A DNA stretch of 64,000 bases from Buxus sempervirens (Eukaryota > Streptophyta > Magnoliopsida > Buxales > Buxaceae), in assembly GCA_947561395.2 (NCBI GenBank), contig OX387192.1, positions 9,646,221-9,710,220 on the forward strand, in the 5' to 3' direction. Position 1 is the first letter of the stretch. Each line of letters begins with the position of its first letter. The position numbers were made by a program, and so were the translations under genes. This document shows, in pieces, positions 53,217 through 64,000 of the stretch. The notes beneath the pieces were generated by a model. The model was not told the origin of the DNA and made no database searches. It was given only the letters and a program-made list of their open reading frames with translations.

Positions 53217-54903
53217 TTTAAGATTAAATAAAAAAACACACACACATTACCACATTTTTAACAACTTTAAAAGATAATATAAGCATCCAAATATATTTTG
53301 AATTAGATATGCATAAACAATCAAAAACATAAAAATGGTTCTAAATCAATCCTAGAAAGGATTTTTAGCATCCATTTCCTGACATTATGGTCCAAAAAGT
53401 TCCTTAGTTTTAACTATAATCCTATATTTATTATAGTTATTGTATTCATGTTCATACCATTAAAGTTTTCCAACTTCAATCAGTAACTTGTATTAAATAT
53501 TATAGAAACCTTTCATGAATTAAGTAGCATTTTGAATCGATCTCCCTATATTCAAGTCATTTTGTACTTATATATCTCCATATGCCATATTTGTTCTTTT
53601 ATATGCTCAATATCAGCAAACCATATGTTATAAATAATAAAAATAAATTCTTGAATCAGTCAGAAGTGTAATGGAGATATGAAACATGTTATATAATGGC
53701 CCACAACAGGAACTGGAAATTTATGATCCGAACCCACTTGTTTTTAACTGGATTAGGTTGGCACAGCATTGTGTTTTCATTTCTTACATCAAAATCAATC
53801 CTTCCAAGTCCTGGTTATACATATAGAGTCAAGCAATAAGCATCATTTTGTGCCATCGCTACATGTAATGGATTTTAGAAAACTAAGAAGCTCATTTTAC
53901 TAAATTTGCAAGCATAACGAGTGTATTATGTTTCTTCTAACTTCGAGACTGCAAACACAACAAATGGAGTGTATAGAAGCAGAAATTTGATAATATATGG
54001 ATGAATGGAAATGCTGCTTATTTTACAAAAGGCTACTATCCTCACTCAATCGAAAATAATAACAAAAATTTGCAGATGTTAATGGTAGGGAAACAAAATG
54101 CAATGATTATATTAAACAGGGTATAAATACAGAGATCTAAATGGGAGGGTAATTTCAGAAAGAGCAAACATGAGAGTGTGGATACAAAAAAGCTGTATCA
54201 AAAAGTACAAATAAGTTTTAACAAAAGCTCTTAAGAATATTATAGAACACCACCACAGCTACACACAATACTGCAAGTGTATGTCAGAACCAACATGACA
54301 AATATGATGGCCAAATATGTATTACAGATGCTTCAAAAAAGGGTAATCCCATATAATTAATTACATTAGAAAAAAGAAAAGAGGGACAAATGGTTGTTCG
54401 ATCTATTTTGAGGTCATGTCGGACTTAATTAAAAAGAAATTGAAAAATAAAAGACAAAAAACATAAAGTATCTATACCATATATAAAGAGAAGAGGGGGG
54501 AATATTCCCTCCAGATTCTGGCCCCCTTTTCTTTTTCCAAGCACTACCCTCCTCAAACAAAACAATCCTTGTAACTACCTTGGCTATTTATCAAAGTGGG
54601 CTCACGTTTTTTTACGCGCTTAGCGCGTGCAGCCCCCTAGTAAAATATAAAAAGAAGAAAAAGAAGAAGATAAGGATAAGTTTCCCAAAGAAAAAATAAT
54701 GCATCTAGAATGCACAAGCCAAGGGAAGAGAATAGAATGTCAAATTTTCCCCTTTTTTGAATAAATGAATTAGATATCAAAATCAAGTAGCAAACAGATT
54801 GTACTTAGGAGGATTTGAAAATGGCCATACAAGGAGTTGGAAAATATAAAAAAACATTGAAAAGGAATGGGATGAATTATGATCATTTGATGAATTAACA
54901 TAC
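53217..54903. other. Intergenic or intronic DNA
   Basis: No supported gene. A short perfect palindrome ACGCGC-TTA-GCGCGT lies at 54614-54628. It may be 3' flank or intron of the minus-strand gene that follows. Confidence 0.4.
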
Positions 54904-57580
54904 CTTTACTGACAAGCAAGATTACAACTATCCAGATCACAGCCTGCCTGCCTCCCAGCAAAATCTTCCATAGTTTAATTTTTACGTATATATACCTTTA
55001 TTTACAAGATAACCTATATTCATGACTACTCTTCTACTGTATCCAGAATGTAACTGTCCTTCGACCCCAAAAAGAGGCATCACAATCAACTTTGATATAT
55101 TATCAAATAATTGTCCTTGTTTTACACAAGATACACACTTATCCAGAACCCTTTGTCCATTAGATTCAAAAAAATTTGTCTTGATAAACAGATCTATTTG
55201 GAAGAATTATTCATCTTTATTGTTACTACAATGCTATTCCTTGTGGGTAGCATTCACTAACCTCCATCCGGAAAGACCTCCATGCCACCTTGCATCTTTC
55301 CCACTTTTCTGTCAAGAGAGAAAAAAATGTCTCTGCCCATGGCTCGTTCTTCCCTCCCAAGGACAGATCATAAGGTACTGTGAAACTGCAGAGGAAGCAT
55401 ATTGAATTATATGTCATGTCCAACATTAAACACTAATGTCAGCCATTCAATCAATAAATTTCAGTTCTTGACAGCTTGGAATACTTTGAGAAGTATAACG
55501 AGTGCAGCTGATTGGGTGTTTAGGATCAGGAACTAGATAAAAGTTTAGCTGAATCACATTTTATAGGAAAGGACCTGCCAACAGTTGTGATACCTAGTCC
55601 CCTTGTAAGTTTGTGTTTCTGACATGTGGAAGAGGTAAGCTTCTTGCTCTTGTCTTGAGCCATTGTGGCAATTACAACCACCAAGATTTTGATTCAAAAT
55701 ATAATTAATGGAAGGAAGATGCAAAGGGAAACTCACCTCATTAGTTCTTCTTCTTGTCCAGGTCTATTACCAGATAAATCATCATGTCTGCAAGAGTCTA
55801 AATATTAAATAAGCGGTAGCTTCTTAAGTTGATTTTCAAGTTAAGAATCAGAAAAAAAACTTACCTGCTTACTAAAATCTTGAAGAGATTAAGAGGCTTG
55901 GTGGACAAATTATATACCGCATCCGTGATATGTTCCTTGCCAAACAAATAAACTACTGGATATCCAAGAAGCCACCTACAGCGAAAAAGAATTTTCAGAA
56001 AAATGAAAAAAGAAAATATGAAAGACAAAGGATCCAGCATTTACTTACAAACTGAAACTAATCTTGGACAAGATATAAGTATCCATCGGGAATCCAAAAA
56101 AAAATTCAGGTACAGCGTACCATCTTCTTTTCAACTTACCTTCCATCTATGTGATATGGACTCCGGTACAAGTGTCAGGTGTGGTTGTGTATCTATGAGT
56201 CAGATCCACCTCAACACAAAGGATACGGGGACTTGGTTGAAAAGTGTCTGAACTTCTCAGATATAGATACTAGGATTTGGCTGAAAAGTCTCCAAATAAA
56301 TGTCATTAAGGCGGATCAGAAGCAAAGCAATCTCTTTGTTTGTTTCTGTCTGTGTTTCTTGTCCCTATTTTTCTTTTTGATTCATTGCTTGCAGTTTGAT
56401 TCTGAGAATACTTACTCTCTTTATGCAAATTATTTCCTTTACCGATGCATTACTTGCAAGCTGATCATTTGCTATTTCTTTTAATTTATTTCCCTTTGAT
56501 CTTGAACTACCTTGTTCGAAAGAATAAGTGAAGGATCCAACAAATAACAAGTACTCATGCCCATATCCTGATGTGTCAATATAGATACTTCAGGGTTATG
56601 TAAAGTGTTCATGTAACATAGCCTTCCATTAAAATAACAATAGGATTGTCAACAATTCAAGCCAGCTCGTCTCAGGCTCGGCTCTTAAGAGACAAGCTTG
56701 AGTTCTATATTTACCATTGCAAGTCGAGCCAAAGCCAAAAAAATAACTCATTACTCTAACAAGCCTGAACCAAACTTGTTCCCCAGTCCCCACTATGGCT
56801 TGGGGCCAATACCGAGTTGACTTGACCAATATTAACAGTATCTGCGAGTTAACTCGGTTGAGCTCAAAAAGGGCTCAACAAAGGCTTGCCGATACTACCA
56901 AGTTATATAGGCTCGGTAGTGTTGTGGTATCTTGGCTCTATCAATGCTGATATCAAGGCAACTTGACTGTACGACTCAATATTGGCTAGGTTTTTATATC
57001 ATGCTATGCAGCTACATTTCTAAAAGGCTAGCTCAGTGCACAAGGCTCCTGACAGTGCGCGGGTATGTGGAAGGTCTGATCTCCGCAAGCGGGGGGCCTA
57101 TTACCTGTGACTCGAACCCGCAACCTTCAAACTGCAATGGAGCAACCTTACCGTTGCACTAAGGCTCGCTTTCATGCAGCTAATTTTCTATATCACTAAA
57201 ATTAAACATGTGTTAATACCTTCGGTTATTGTTCCCAGTTAATATGGTTGTAATTGAAGGATAATCAGCCTATTCTGGGCAAAGCACTCTTGTATTTCAT
57301 TTTTCATAAAAGATTTAAACCCAAAAGAAAAATTCCATCCAAGTTTCTTTCCTTTCTAACTTACAAGAAGAGAAGAAAGGAAAATGTTTCTTCCTTTCCT
57401 TAGAGAACAAATTCAATTTATTTAATCAAACTTTTAGCATATAAACCATCTGGACTTACCTTCTGGATCCCCATCTGATGAAAATTGCCACAAAAGATCT
57501 TGTCACGACAGAGGAGAAAATTGTTACTTGTTGACTTTTAAGAAATAGGGACAGGAATGTTGTTATCACAGAAATATTTG
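54904..57580 (-). CDS. Partial gene for an unidentified membrane protein, - strand
   Basis: At least three exons have textbook splice sites and join in one frame: 57580-57460 (acceptor CACTACAG, donor GTAAGT), 55975-55865 (acceptor CTGTAG, donor GTAAGT) and 55787-55737 (acceptor TCTTGCAG, donor GTGAGT). They read a hydrophobic stretch (ISVITTFLSLFL, then VVTRSFVAIFIRWG), then LLGYPVVYLFGKEHITDAVY, then HDDLSGNRPGQEEELMR. A possible fourth exon at 54947-54904 (QAVIWIVVILLVSK) keeps the frame and would add a membrane helix, but its acceptor is weak. I do not recognise the family. The 5' and 3' ends were not found; upstream exons may lie beyond 57600. Conservation of the splice signals and frame argues for a real gene. 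Confidence 0.55.
57015..57173 (-). mobile_element. tRNA-derived SINE (Au-like)
   Basis: Read on the minus strand from 57173: GCCTTAGTGCAACGGTAAGG (A-box-like), then GGGTTCGAGTCAC (B box), then a pyrimidine-rich body. It is flanked by a perfect 9-bp target duplication ATGCAGCTA at 57006-57014 and 57174-57182. The wording matches the widespread plant Au-type SINE as I remember it. It lies in an intron of the minus-strand gene above. Confidence 0.8.
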
Positions 57581-57582
57581 CT

Positions 57583-58850
57583 GTAGTGGCAAGGTTAAGG
57601 GAAGTAGAATTCAGGATTTTGAGACTCGAGAGTCAAGAGGGTATTCATCTATAATTGTTGATGGTCACTGATAAAACAGGATTGCTCTACGAGGCCTAGG
57701 CATTTTGCCTGAATGGCTTGATTCTAGACAGATAGGTTCAACATCTGTTTCTCATGTTCCAAGGCCAACTAACCAATAGGCTTGTCAAGAGGTGATTAGT
57801 TTAGTTTTGGAAGGTGTCATTTTTCTCAGGAATGCCACCTGAAAGCTAACGAAGATTGACAATAATATTCAATATAATATGGTGTTCCTATTACTACCTG
57901 ATTTAGGAGCAACTATACTGACAGAAAAATTGAATTTATCAAACCATTCTCATCAAACCATTTTCTCTAATTTGTTTATATGATATATTTAACCAATGAA
58001 CAATCCAGTTTTAACCACTAGCTACAACCCACAAGAACTTGAATATGTTACTCTATTGTTTCTCTTATTCGTTTGTACTAGGAAACTGCTCATACAATCA
58101 GTTTTGAAACAAATGAACCTGCTAATATTTGCATAAATGAAGAGAACAAATTAAAAGGCCTAACAGATGCACCAAGTCAGAAGATAATATGTTATATCTT
58201 AAAGGTGCACCTATCCAACAATAGTTTTCCTGTCACTCCGTGAGTAAATAAACCAGTGAAACGAACATCACATTAGCATAAATATGATAATATAGTATGT
58301 CCTATTCATCCTTGATAAAGCCAGATATAGTACCGGGGGTGGCACATGATGGGATCCCAATTCAAATAAGTTTTTGTCCAAGGGGTGGCACATGCAGTAC
58401 TGCACAATAGGCAACTGACAAAAAGAAATTGAATAATTTCTTGGAATGTCAAAGGGTTCCAAAAAAAAAAAAGAAAAAAAAAAAAAATACTTAGGGGCAA
58501 TTTTTGAAAAATAAAAAAGATCAGTCCATAATCCTTCCTGTTTGCTTTGTATAATAATAAAGGTAATAATAATTTATTAAGGGACGCATTATGCTTAGCC
58601 ACAAGTTTTATTGCTTACGGATATGTTTTCCAAGTAAAAATTAAGTTTACTCAAAGATTATGGAATGAAACAATTTCTTCGTTATTTTGATTTTGTTGTT
58701 GAAATCTTGAATATAATTCCAAATTTCCATAAAATTTCAGGGTTTACACACGTATATGTGTGTATTTCATGAATAATAAAATAATATTATTCTTTGAAAC
58801 ATTGTAAAATGTCAAAATATTAGACCAAAATTTTGTGTATTTTTAAGAGG
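57583..58850. other. Intergenic DNA upstream of duplicate B
   Basis: No gene or element is supported. It includes an A-rich run at about 58459-58488. Confidence 0.4.
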
Positions 58851-59748
58851 ATGTCACAAAGTTCCATGAGATCAATCACCTAGAAATTGGAGGGTTTTAT
58901 TTCATTGACCTTAACTGAAATCAGAATTTCTCATAATTTCAATAAGATTTAAGACACTGAATGTATGAAATAAGGATGCTACCATTATGCTAGAAATTAT
59001 GGAGCCACAAACAACAATCAAAATGCATTTTTTGGATAGGACAAGAAGACCTAATTTTTCTTCTTCCTTGTATTTTGATAAAGTCAACTGTCTGTCTCCA
59101 TGTCAATAGACAGAGAAATAAAAGATTGATTATCTAAGAGGCAAATAAAACAAACGTTTTAGAAAATATTATCTCTAAAATAGTTCTCTGAGTCAGATGA
59201 AAAAGCAAAAAAAAAATTAAGGAGAGCAAAAAAAAAAAGTTTCTATCTTCTTCTATATGCTTAAGTTTCTTTCTATGTTATTTGAAATTCTTTGAATGAG
59301 TCTCTTTTTCATTTATCCTGTGAAATGTACTGGTAATACATAGGTTAGTGTTAGAATGCAAAGTTCTGTTTCCAGGCATTGGAAAAGTCCAAGTTTGAGA
59401 AGTTTAATATCCAAGAAAGCTCATCCTTCACTTTAGCTTCACATAAATCCTCAGAAGTATATGTGATTAGGAAATCTAAGAGTCACCAGATGTAAGGTCA
59501 GAAATTCAGATCTTTTATCTTGTTTTAGTAAACAAAAATAAGAAAAAAATCTTGATCATGTTACTGTTATAATGACTTTTAACCATATGTAAGAGCCCAT
59601 TTATCTATAAAAAAAAAGTAAAATTAAATTAATATGTATGTTGAAGTGACTAACCTCTCCAAACAATGGAAGAACAGAATATCCCATGTTCATGGAAGGG
59701 GAAAAAGGCTCTTGATTTAGTAGTGAGCATTTGCCTTTCCACATTTTT

Positions 59749-61644
59749 TCACCAGTAGTCCCCACAAGAACAAGTCCCAGATTCAAAGTGGTGAAACCGG
59801 TTTCGATCTCTCACCACTATTTTCCTCTTTGTGATCTTTGCAATCAGCTTGATCATTGAGTGACAATCATTGCATATCCTCAAGTTCTTCACAATCCGCA
59901 TTGTGGTTCCTGGTTCAGTTGAGATTAGCCCATAGCAGATGGCAAGCCTCTCACTGTGGATTGCCAGAGCCCATTCTTTCACCTGATCTTCAATGTCCTG
60001 TAAAACCACATCTGTTTCAGGAGAATAGCCTTCTAATCTCAAAAGTTCATTCAATTCTTCTAATTTTCTATATATTTCTACTCTTTTGGGGTGCCTGAGG
60101 TCCCCCAAAAGGAATTCATGGATCTCATTCTTCACTTCAATTGAACTACAACCAGGTTCTTTCTCAATTCCTCTTTCCCTCATTTCCACTCGCACCTGTG
60201 CAGCCTCCTCCCATTTCCCTGCTGAAGCATAGGCATTTGCCAGAAGAACATAAGTTCCTGAATCTGCAATCCCACCACCTACCAATATTTTTGCAATCCT
60301 TTCTCCCAATTCTAGGTTTCCATGGGTTTTACATGCACTAAGCAGAGCTCCCCACATAATATTATCTGGGGCTATTCTCATTCTATCAATGAAGTTATAT
60401 GCCTCTTCAAGGCGACCCACACGGCCCAGAAGATCTACCACGCATCCATAATGCTCAATTCTTGGCTCAATCCCATAATCCTTGCTCATGGAGTGAAGGA
60501 TCTCAAACCCCAAATCAACCAAACCTCCTTGACTACATGCATTCAAAACACCAACAAAGGTAACATCTGTTGGTCTCAGCCGCTGCTTCAGCATTCCATG
60601 AAACACCTCAATAGCTTCATCACTCTTCCCATGAATAGCAAGTCCCACAATCATCGAATTGTAAGTCACAACATCTCTGTCTTTCATTCCAATAAATACT
60701 ACACGTGCCTCATCCAAACTACCACACCTTGAATACATATTAATCAGTGCAGAACCCACAAAAGTATTGACCTTAATCTCATACTTCCTCACATAAGAAT
60801 GCACCCACCTCCCAAGCTCTAATGCTCCTAAATGAGAACAAGCAGATAGAACACAAACAATGGTTACTTCATTAGGTCTCACATTCTCCCTCTGCATTTG
60901 TCTGAAGAGCTCCAAGGCCTTGTTCATCTCTCCATTCCTAACAAGGCCATTGATCATCGCTGTCCAACAAACCGTGTCCTTCAGAGAGACTCGGTCAAAG
61001 ATTTCACGCGCCCGTTTCATCAACCCATGACCAAAATAACAAGAAATCATAACCGTAGAAGCAGCGGCATCACCCTCAGGCATTTCATCAAACACTTTTT
61101 GTGCGTCTTCAAATGACCCACATTTACCATAAAATTGGATGAGCTTCATCCGAACAGGCCTACTCAAACCAAATCGGAGCTTCAAAACTCTGCCATGAAT
61201 TTCCCGGCCCTCTTTAAGAGCGAATTTGGATCCACAGGCTTTCAGTACGGAAGCAATCGTATATGGGTCAGGTTCAACAGATTCGGAAACCATTTGAAAG
61301 TATACCCTGATAGCATCAATGTAAGAACAGGTGGAGACATGCCCATCAATTAGAGCAGTGTATAGGTAGACATTAGGGTTGTCAATATGTGCAAAAATCT
61401 TGGAGGCATAATTCATGGATTTGTACTTGGAGCAGAGACAAAGCAGCTCAAAGAGCATAAAGGGGTCTCGTCCATGGCCGGTTCTGATTAGTTGGGCGTG
61501 TATTTGAGGGATTTGGGTGCTGTTCTCTAATCTCTGCAACAGAGATCTGATCCGAATCCGAGAATGAGAGTTCTTAGAATTGGAATTCGGATTTGAATTT
61601 GGCGCCAAGGGAAAAGCCCCCACAACGGCAAGCGAAGAAGTCAT
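59749..61644 (-). CDS. PPR-DYW RNA-editing factor, OTP80-like, copy B
   Basis: A single-exon frame with 631 codons from the ATG shared by all copies; an in-frame ATG eight codons upstream (61668, MFGYETFS) would lengthen it. I prefer 61644 because the fragment copy has ACG at the upstream site. The layout is as in copy A: transit-like N-terminus, PLS-type PPR tract, E motifs, and DYW deaminase ending CSCGDYW. The gene has its natural upstream region, so it is the best candidate for the ancestral, expressed copy. The last 143 residues are identical to copy A, while all of about 29 differences lie in the first 488. Confidence 0.9.
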   Translation of the reverse strand: MTSSLAVVGAFPLAPNSNPNSNSKNSHSRIRIRSLLQRLENSTQIPQIHAQLIRTGHGRDPFMLFELLCLCSKYKSMNYASKIFAHIDNPNVYLYTALIDGHVSTCSYIDAIRVYFQMVSESVEPDPYTIASVLKACGSKFALKEGREIHGRVLKLRFGLSRPVRMKLIQFYGKCGSFEDAQKVFDEMPEGDAAASTVMISCYFGHGLMKRAREIFDRVSLKDTVCWTAMINGLVRNGEMNKALELFRQMQRENVRPNEVTIVCVLSACSHLGALELGRWVHSYVRKYEIKVNTFVGSALINMYSRCGSLDEARVVFIGMKDRDVVTYNSMIVGLAIHGKSDEAIEVFHGMLKQRLRPTDVTFVGVLNACSQGGLVDLGFEILHSMSKDYGIEPRIEHYGCVVDLLGRVGRLEEAYNFIDRMRIAPDNIMWGALLSACKTHGNLELGERIAKILVGGGIADSGTYVLLANAYASAGKWEEAAQVRVEMRERGIEKEPGCSSIEVKNEIHEFLLGDLRHPKRVEIYRKLEELNELLRLEGYSPETDVVLQDIEDQVKEWALAIHSERLAICYGLISTEPGTTMRIVKNLRICNDCHSMIKLIAKITKRKIVVRDRNRFHHFESGTCSCGDYW

Positions 61645-62116
61645 TGAGAACGTTTCGTAGCCGAACATTTTCGGTTAATCTTCCGTTTCATCCTGGACAG
61701 TCGCGATAACTCGCAAACCTCGTTTTCTAAAGGTCAAAATGGAAATCTTACATCTGAAACCTTTTTTTTTTTGTAGAATCTGAAACCTTTTTTTTAAAGG
61801 GAAACAGCAACGAGGATTAATTAATGTTATATGTTTTTTTTTATCTTCGGGCTTGATGTGGACAAGTGAGTTCACCCAAATTTTTGCGATTTGCATCCCG
61901 CACGGCAGGAGGTGTATATAACCCCTTATATTTTGGAGACCAACCATTTATTTTTTGGAAGCTCCATAATTCATATGAGGGGGTCTATATACTACACGCT
62001 ATAGACGATGTCTATTGAAATTTCTAATCCAATTTGATGTTAGGGGATAAGGATGAGTTAAAAAAATTGCATATAAAGCTGCCGAAAGCAAAAAGAAGAG
62101 AGCATGATTGTATCTG

Positions 62117-62418
62117 TAAGTACGGTAGGGATGGCAATGGGACAGATTCGAGTAAGTGAGCACTATTGAATCCAAACCTTGCGCTCTCAAAATCTATGTA
62201 AATACCAAACCCTAACCCTTCCTTATCGGTTTGGTAATGGGCGGGATAGGTTCGACCTTGGTTGAAGTATAAAATGTGGAAAAGGTTTTTTTTTATTTTT
62301 TTCATAAAAATAATATTTAAAATATATCAAAAAATAATATTTAATATAAGTAGATCGGATTTGGGGGGTCGGGACGAGTTGGGAAAATCTCAACCCATTC
62401 CATTATCATCCATAATAA
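62117..62418. mobile_element. hAT-type MITE in copy B
   Basis: Counterpart of 39413-39763: it reads TAGGGATGGCAATGGGACAG at the left and CCATTATCATCCATA at the right, with internal deletions relative to the other copy. Confidence 0.4.
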
Positions 62419-64000
62419 AGCTAAGGCATATAGACAAAGCCCATAGGAAGGCTTATGGAATAGATACAGAAACTGTGAAACCAAAAAAGCACCTGTTAAG
62501 AGAGCTAGCCCACAAAAATGATGTTTATACATATACTTGCCTCCAGATAATTTCTAAAACATTGACAGAGCAGATTTTTGTCACCTTTTGGGAATATTTT
62601 ACTTTTGCTCTTGTTGTTCTCACTTTAGCATTATCAAAATGGTCAATTGACTTCTTTTTGAATGGATTCTTTGTTGGGTGTTTTGGAAGTCCTTCAACTG
62701 GGACTCTTTTTTCTAGGGAGTCCTATACTTAAAAGGATAATTTTCTCAAGGGTTCCAAAAATTTTCAACATTTACGACCATTTTCACAAAACATCTGTCC
62801 GTTATTGTTTCCTACCATCACTACTTTATATCAAAAGTAGTGATGTTACTCTGATAAAAGCCTTTGGAAGGAGGAATATGGAGCCCACCCCATGGTGTTA
62901 ACCTCACATCCAAAGTTATCCAATTTAATAAAATAAGGAATACAATTTGCTAATACAATTAGATCCCATTTTGTTTATGATCAAGAATCACTAGGTTTTA
63001 ATATCAATGGAAAAAAGGTGTTGATGGTTATTTTTAGAACAAGTTGTTGCTCCTTTGACAAATTGCATTTATTAAAGAAGTGGTTCCATCAAAAATAATT
63101 TCACCAACAGCCCAAGACCTAGGCCCCACTTCATGGTCATTTGAAAGCTACACAAATGGGCATTAGATAAAGTCTTAACTTCCATTATCAATTATGATAT
63201 ATTTATTAGCAGAGTAGTGGAGGCACTTACCCATTTCAACATTAAATAAAAATAGAAAAAAAGTTATTATAAATTATACTGATTTTATAATATTTTAAAG
63301 AAGGATGATCCACTACTCAGAATACACATTTCAAAGAAAAACTCCCAAAGATTTAGAGTTGCATAGCACAAGCCAGTTAAAGAAAAGCCATGGAGATTTT
63401 CAAAAAGACTGATAGGAAAACAGGGGTTTACTGTTCCCAAAAAATTAAAAAAGGCTCATAAAAGTGTGGCCCCATCAGTTTTATTGCTTTCTAAGCAACG
63501 TTATTGAAAGAGACAGACAGTGAGAGACAATCAGCCATTGAAGGGTAACATATAATAAGAAAAGCTTAATGGGAATCCATTATCTCGGGCTACGTAATTG
63601 TTTGAATATCCCCAGATCAAATCACATAAACAAGTCATGTAAATGACTTTATTTTTTCCTTGATGATAGCACCTGGATGGTACTTGACAAAACGGTGACT
63701 GTAATCAGCAAACCATAATGCAGAAAACCATGGGTGTCCCCTTAAGAACCCTTGGGACAGATCTTAATGGGATGTCACAAACAGGAACATCCTTTGATGG
63801 TTTTCTTCTGAAAGAACTCAAAATGGCCAGTTTTGATGATTTCTTCAGACCCCAGAATTGTTTCTCACATGGACTGGGTCAACCATGTCAACTTGAAAGT
63901 TTGATATTGCTTTGCTATCGCCACCGTGTTGGCTCAGAAGTTTCTTGTAAGAAAGTCACTCTCTCTCTCTCTCATAAACCAGATGGCCCCAGTTATGAAA

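Larger units (their letters stand above)
58851..64000. repeat. Duplicated segment, copy B (complete: flank, PPR gene, promoter)
   Basis: It matches 31469-34257 (3' flank and gene) and then 38288-41356 (5' end of the gene and upstream DNA), so it is the only copy in which all parts are contiguous. It continues past the window end. Confidence 0.9.

Noticed and set aside
54614-54628. ACGCGC-TTA-GCGCGT palindrome as a regulatory site
   Set aside because: Single, short and isolated; no promoter or repeat context supports it.
55022-55405. 127-codon + strand frame
   Set aside because: It overlaps the span of the minus-strand gene, has unremarkable composition and no recognisable motif.
57023-57172. 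tRNA gene
   Set aside because: A and B boxes are present but no cloverleaf can be formed; flanking target duplications mark a SINE.

Overview
This window is plant nuclear DNA, most likely from a eudicot. The evidence is GT-AG spliced genes, an organelle RNA-editing PPR-DYW gene, a plant fructokinase and a dense load of plant-type transposons (Tat/Ogre-like gypsy, CACTA, RTE-type LINE, tRNA-derived SINE, fold-back elements). The species cannot be named from the sequence.

Layout. 1-969 is AT-rich intergenic DNA. 970-5767 is a solo-LTR-like element with a perfect 5-bp target duplication (ATCAA). 6608-30067 is one complete, recently inserted 23.46-kb Ty3/gypsy retrotransposon of the Tat/Ogre type. 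It has two 2419-bp LTRs that differ at about 13 sites by eye, target duplication CTCTC, a PBS, a PPT, a 3.3-kb leader, a broken gag-pro-pol on the + strand and two open, spliced genes on the - strand between pol and the 3' LTR. 30073-31320 ends in a CACTA-type terminus. 31469-34257, 38288-41390 and 58851-64000 are copies of one segment carrying an OTP80-like PPR-DYW gene: two full copies and one 5' fragment. Between the first two blocks lie the first and last exons of a TVP38/TMEM64 (VTT) family gene. 42461-45292 is a fold-back element built around about 77 copies of a 22-bp satellite. 47084-49371 is a complete four-exon fructokinase gene. 51142-51595 is a small fold-back element, 52330-53105 an RTE-type LINE remnant, 54904-57580 part of an unidentified membrane-protein gene on the - strand, and 57015-57173 a SINE.

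Most interesting system. The retrotransposon carries 26 copies (20 outside the 3' LTR) of a short inverted repeat, AACCG-N11-CGGTT, in six clusters: U3 of both LTRs, the leader, the pol/antisense junction, and immediately upstream of TATA-like boxes for each of the two antisense genes. The first antisense gene (six exons, all introns phase 0, about 791 codons) resembles plant mobile domain (PMD) proteins; the second (two exons, 521 codons) resembles the related DUF7745-type proteins. The sense gag-pol is broken by three in-frame stops and a frameshift, while both antisense genes are open. I infer a self-contained regulatory module in which one palindromic site may co-ordinate the LTR promoter and two antisense promoters, possibly for silencing evasion. 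The site arrangement is seen directly; the function is inference.
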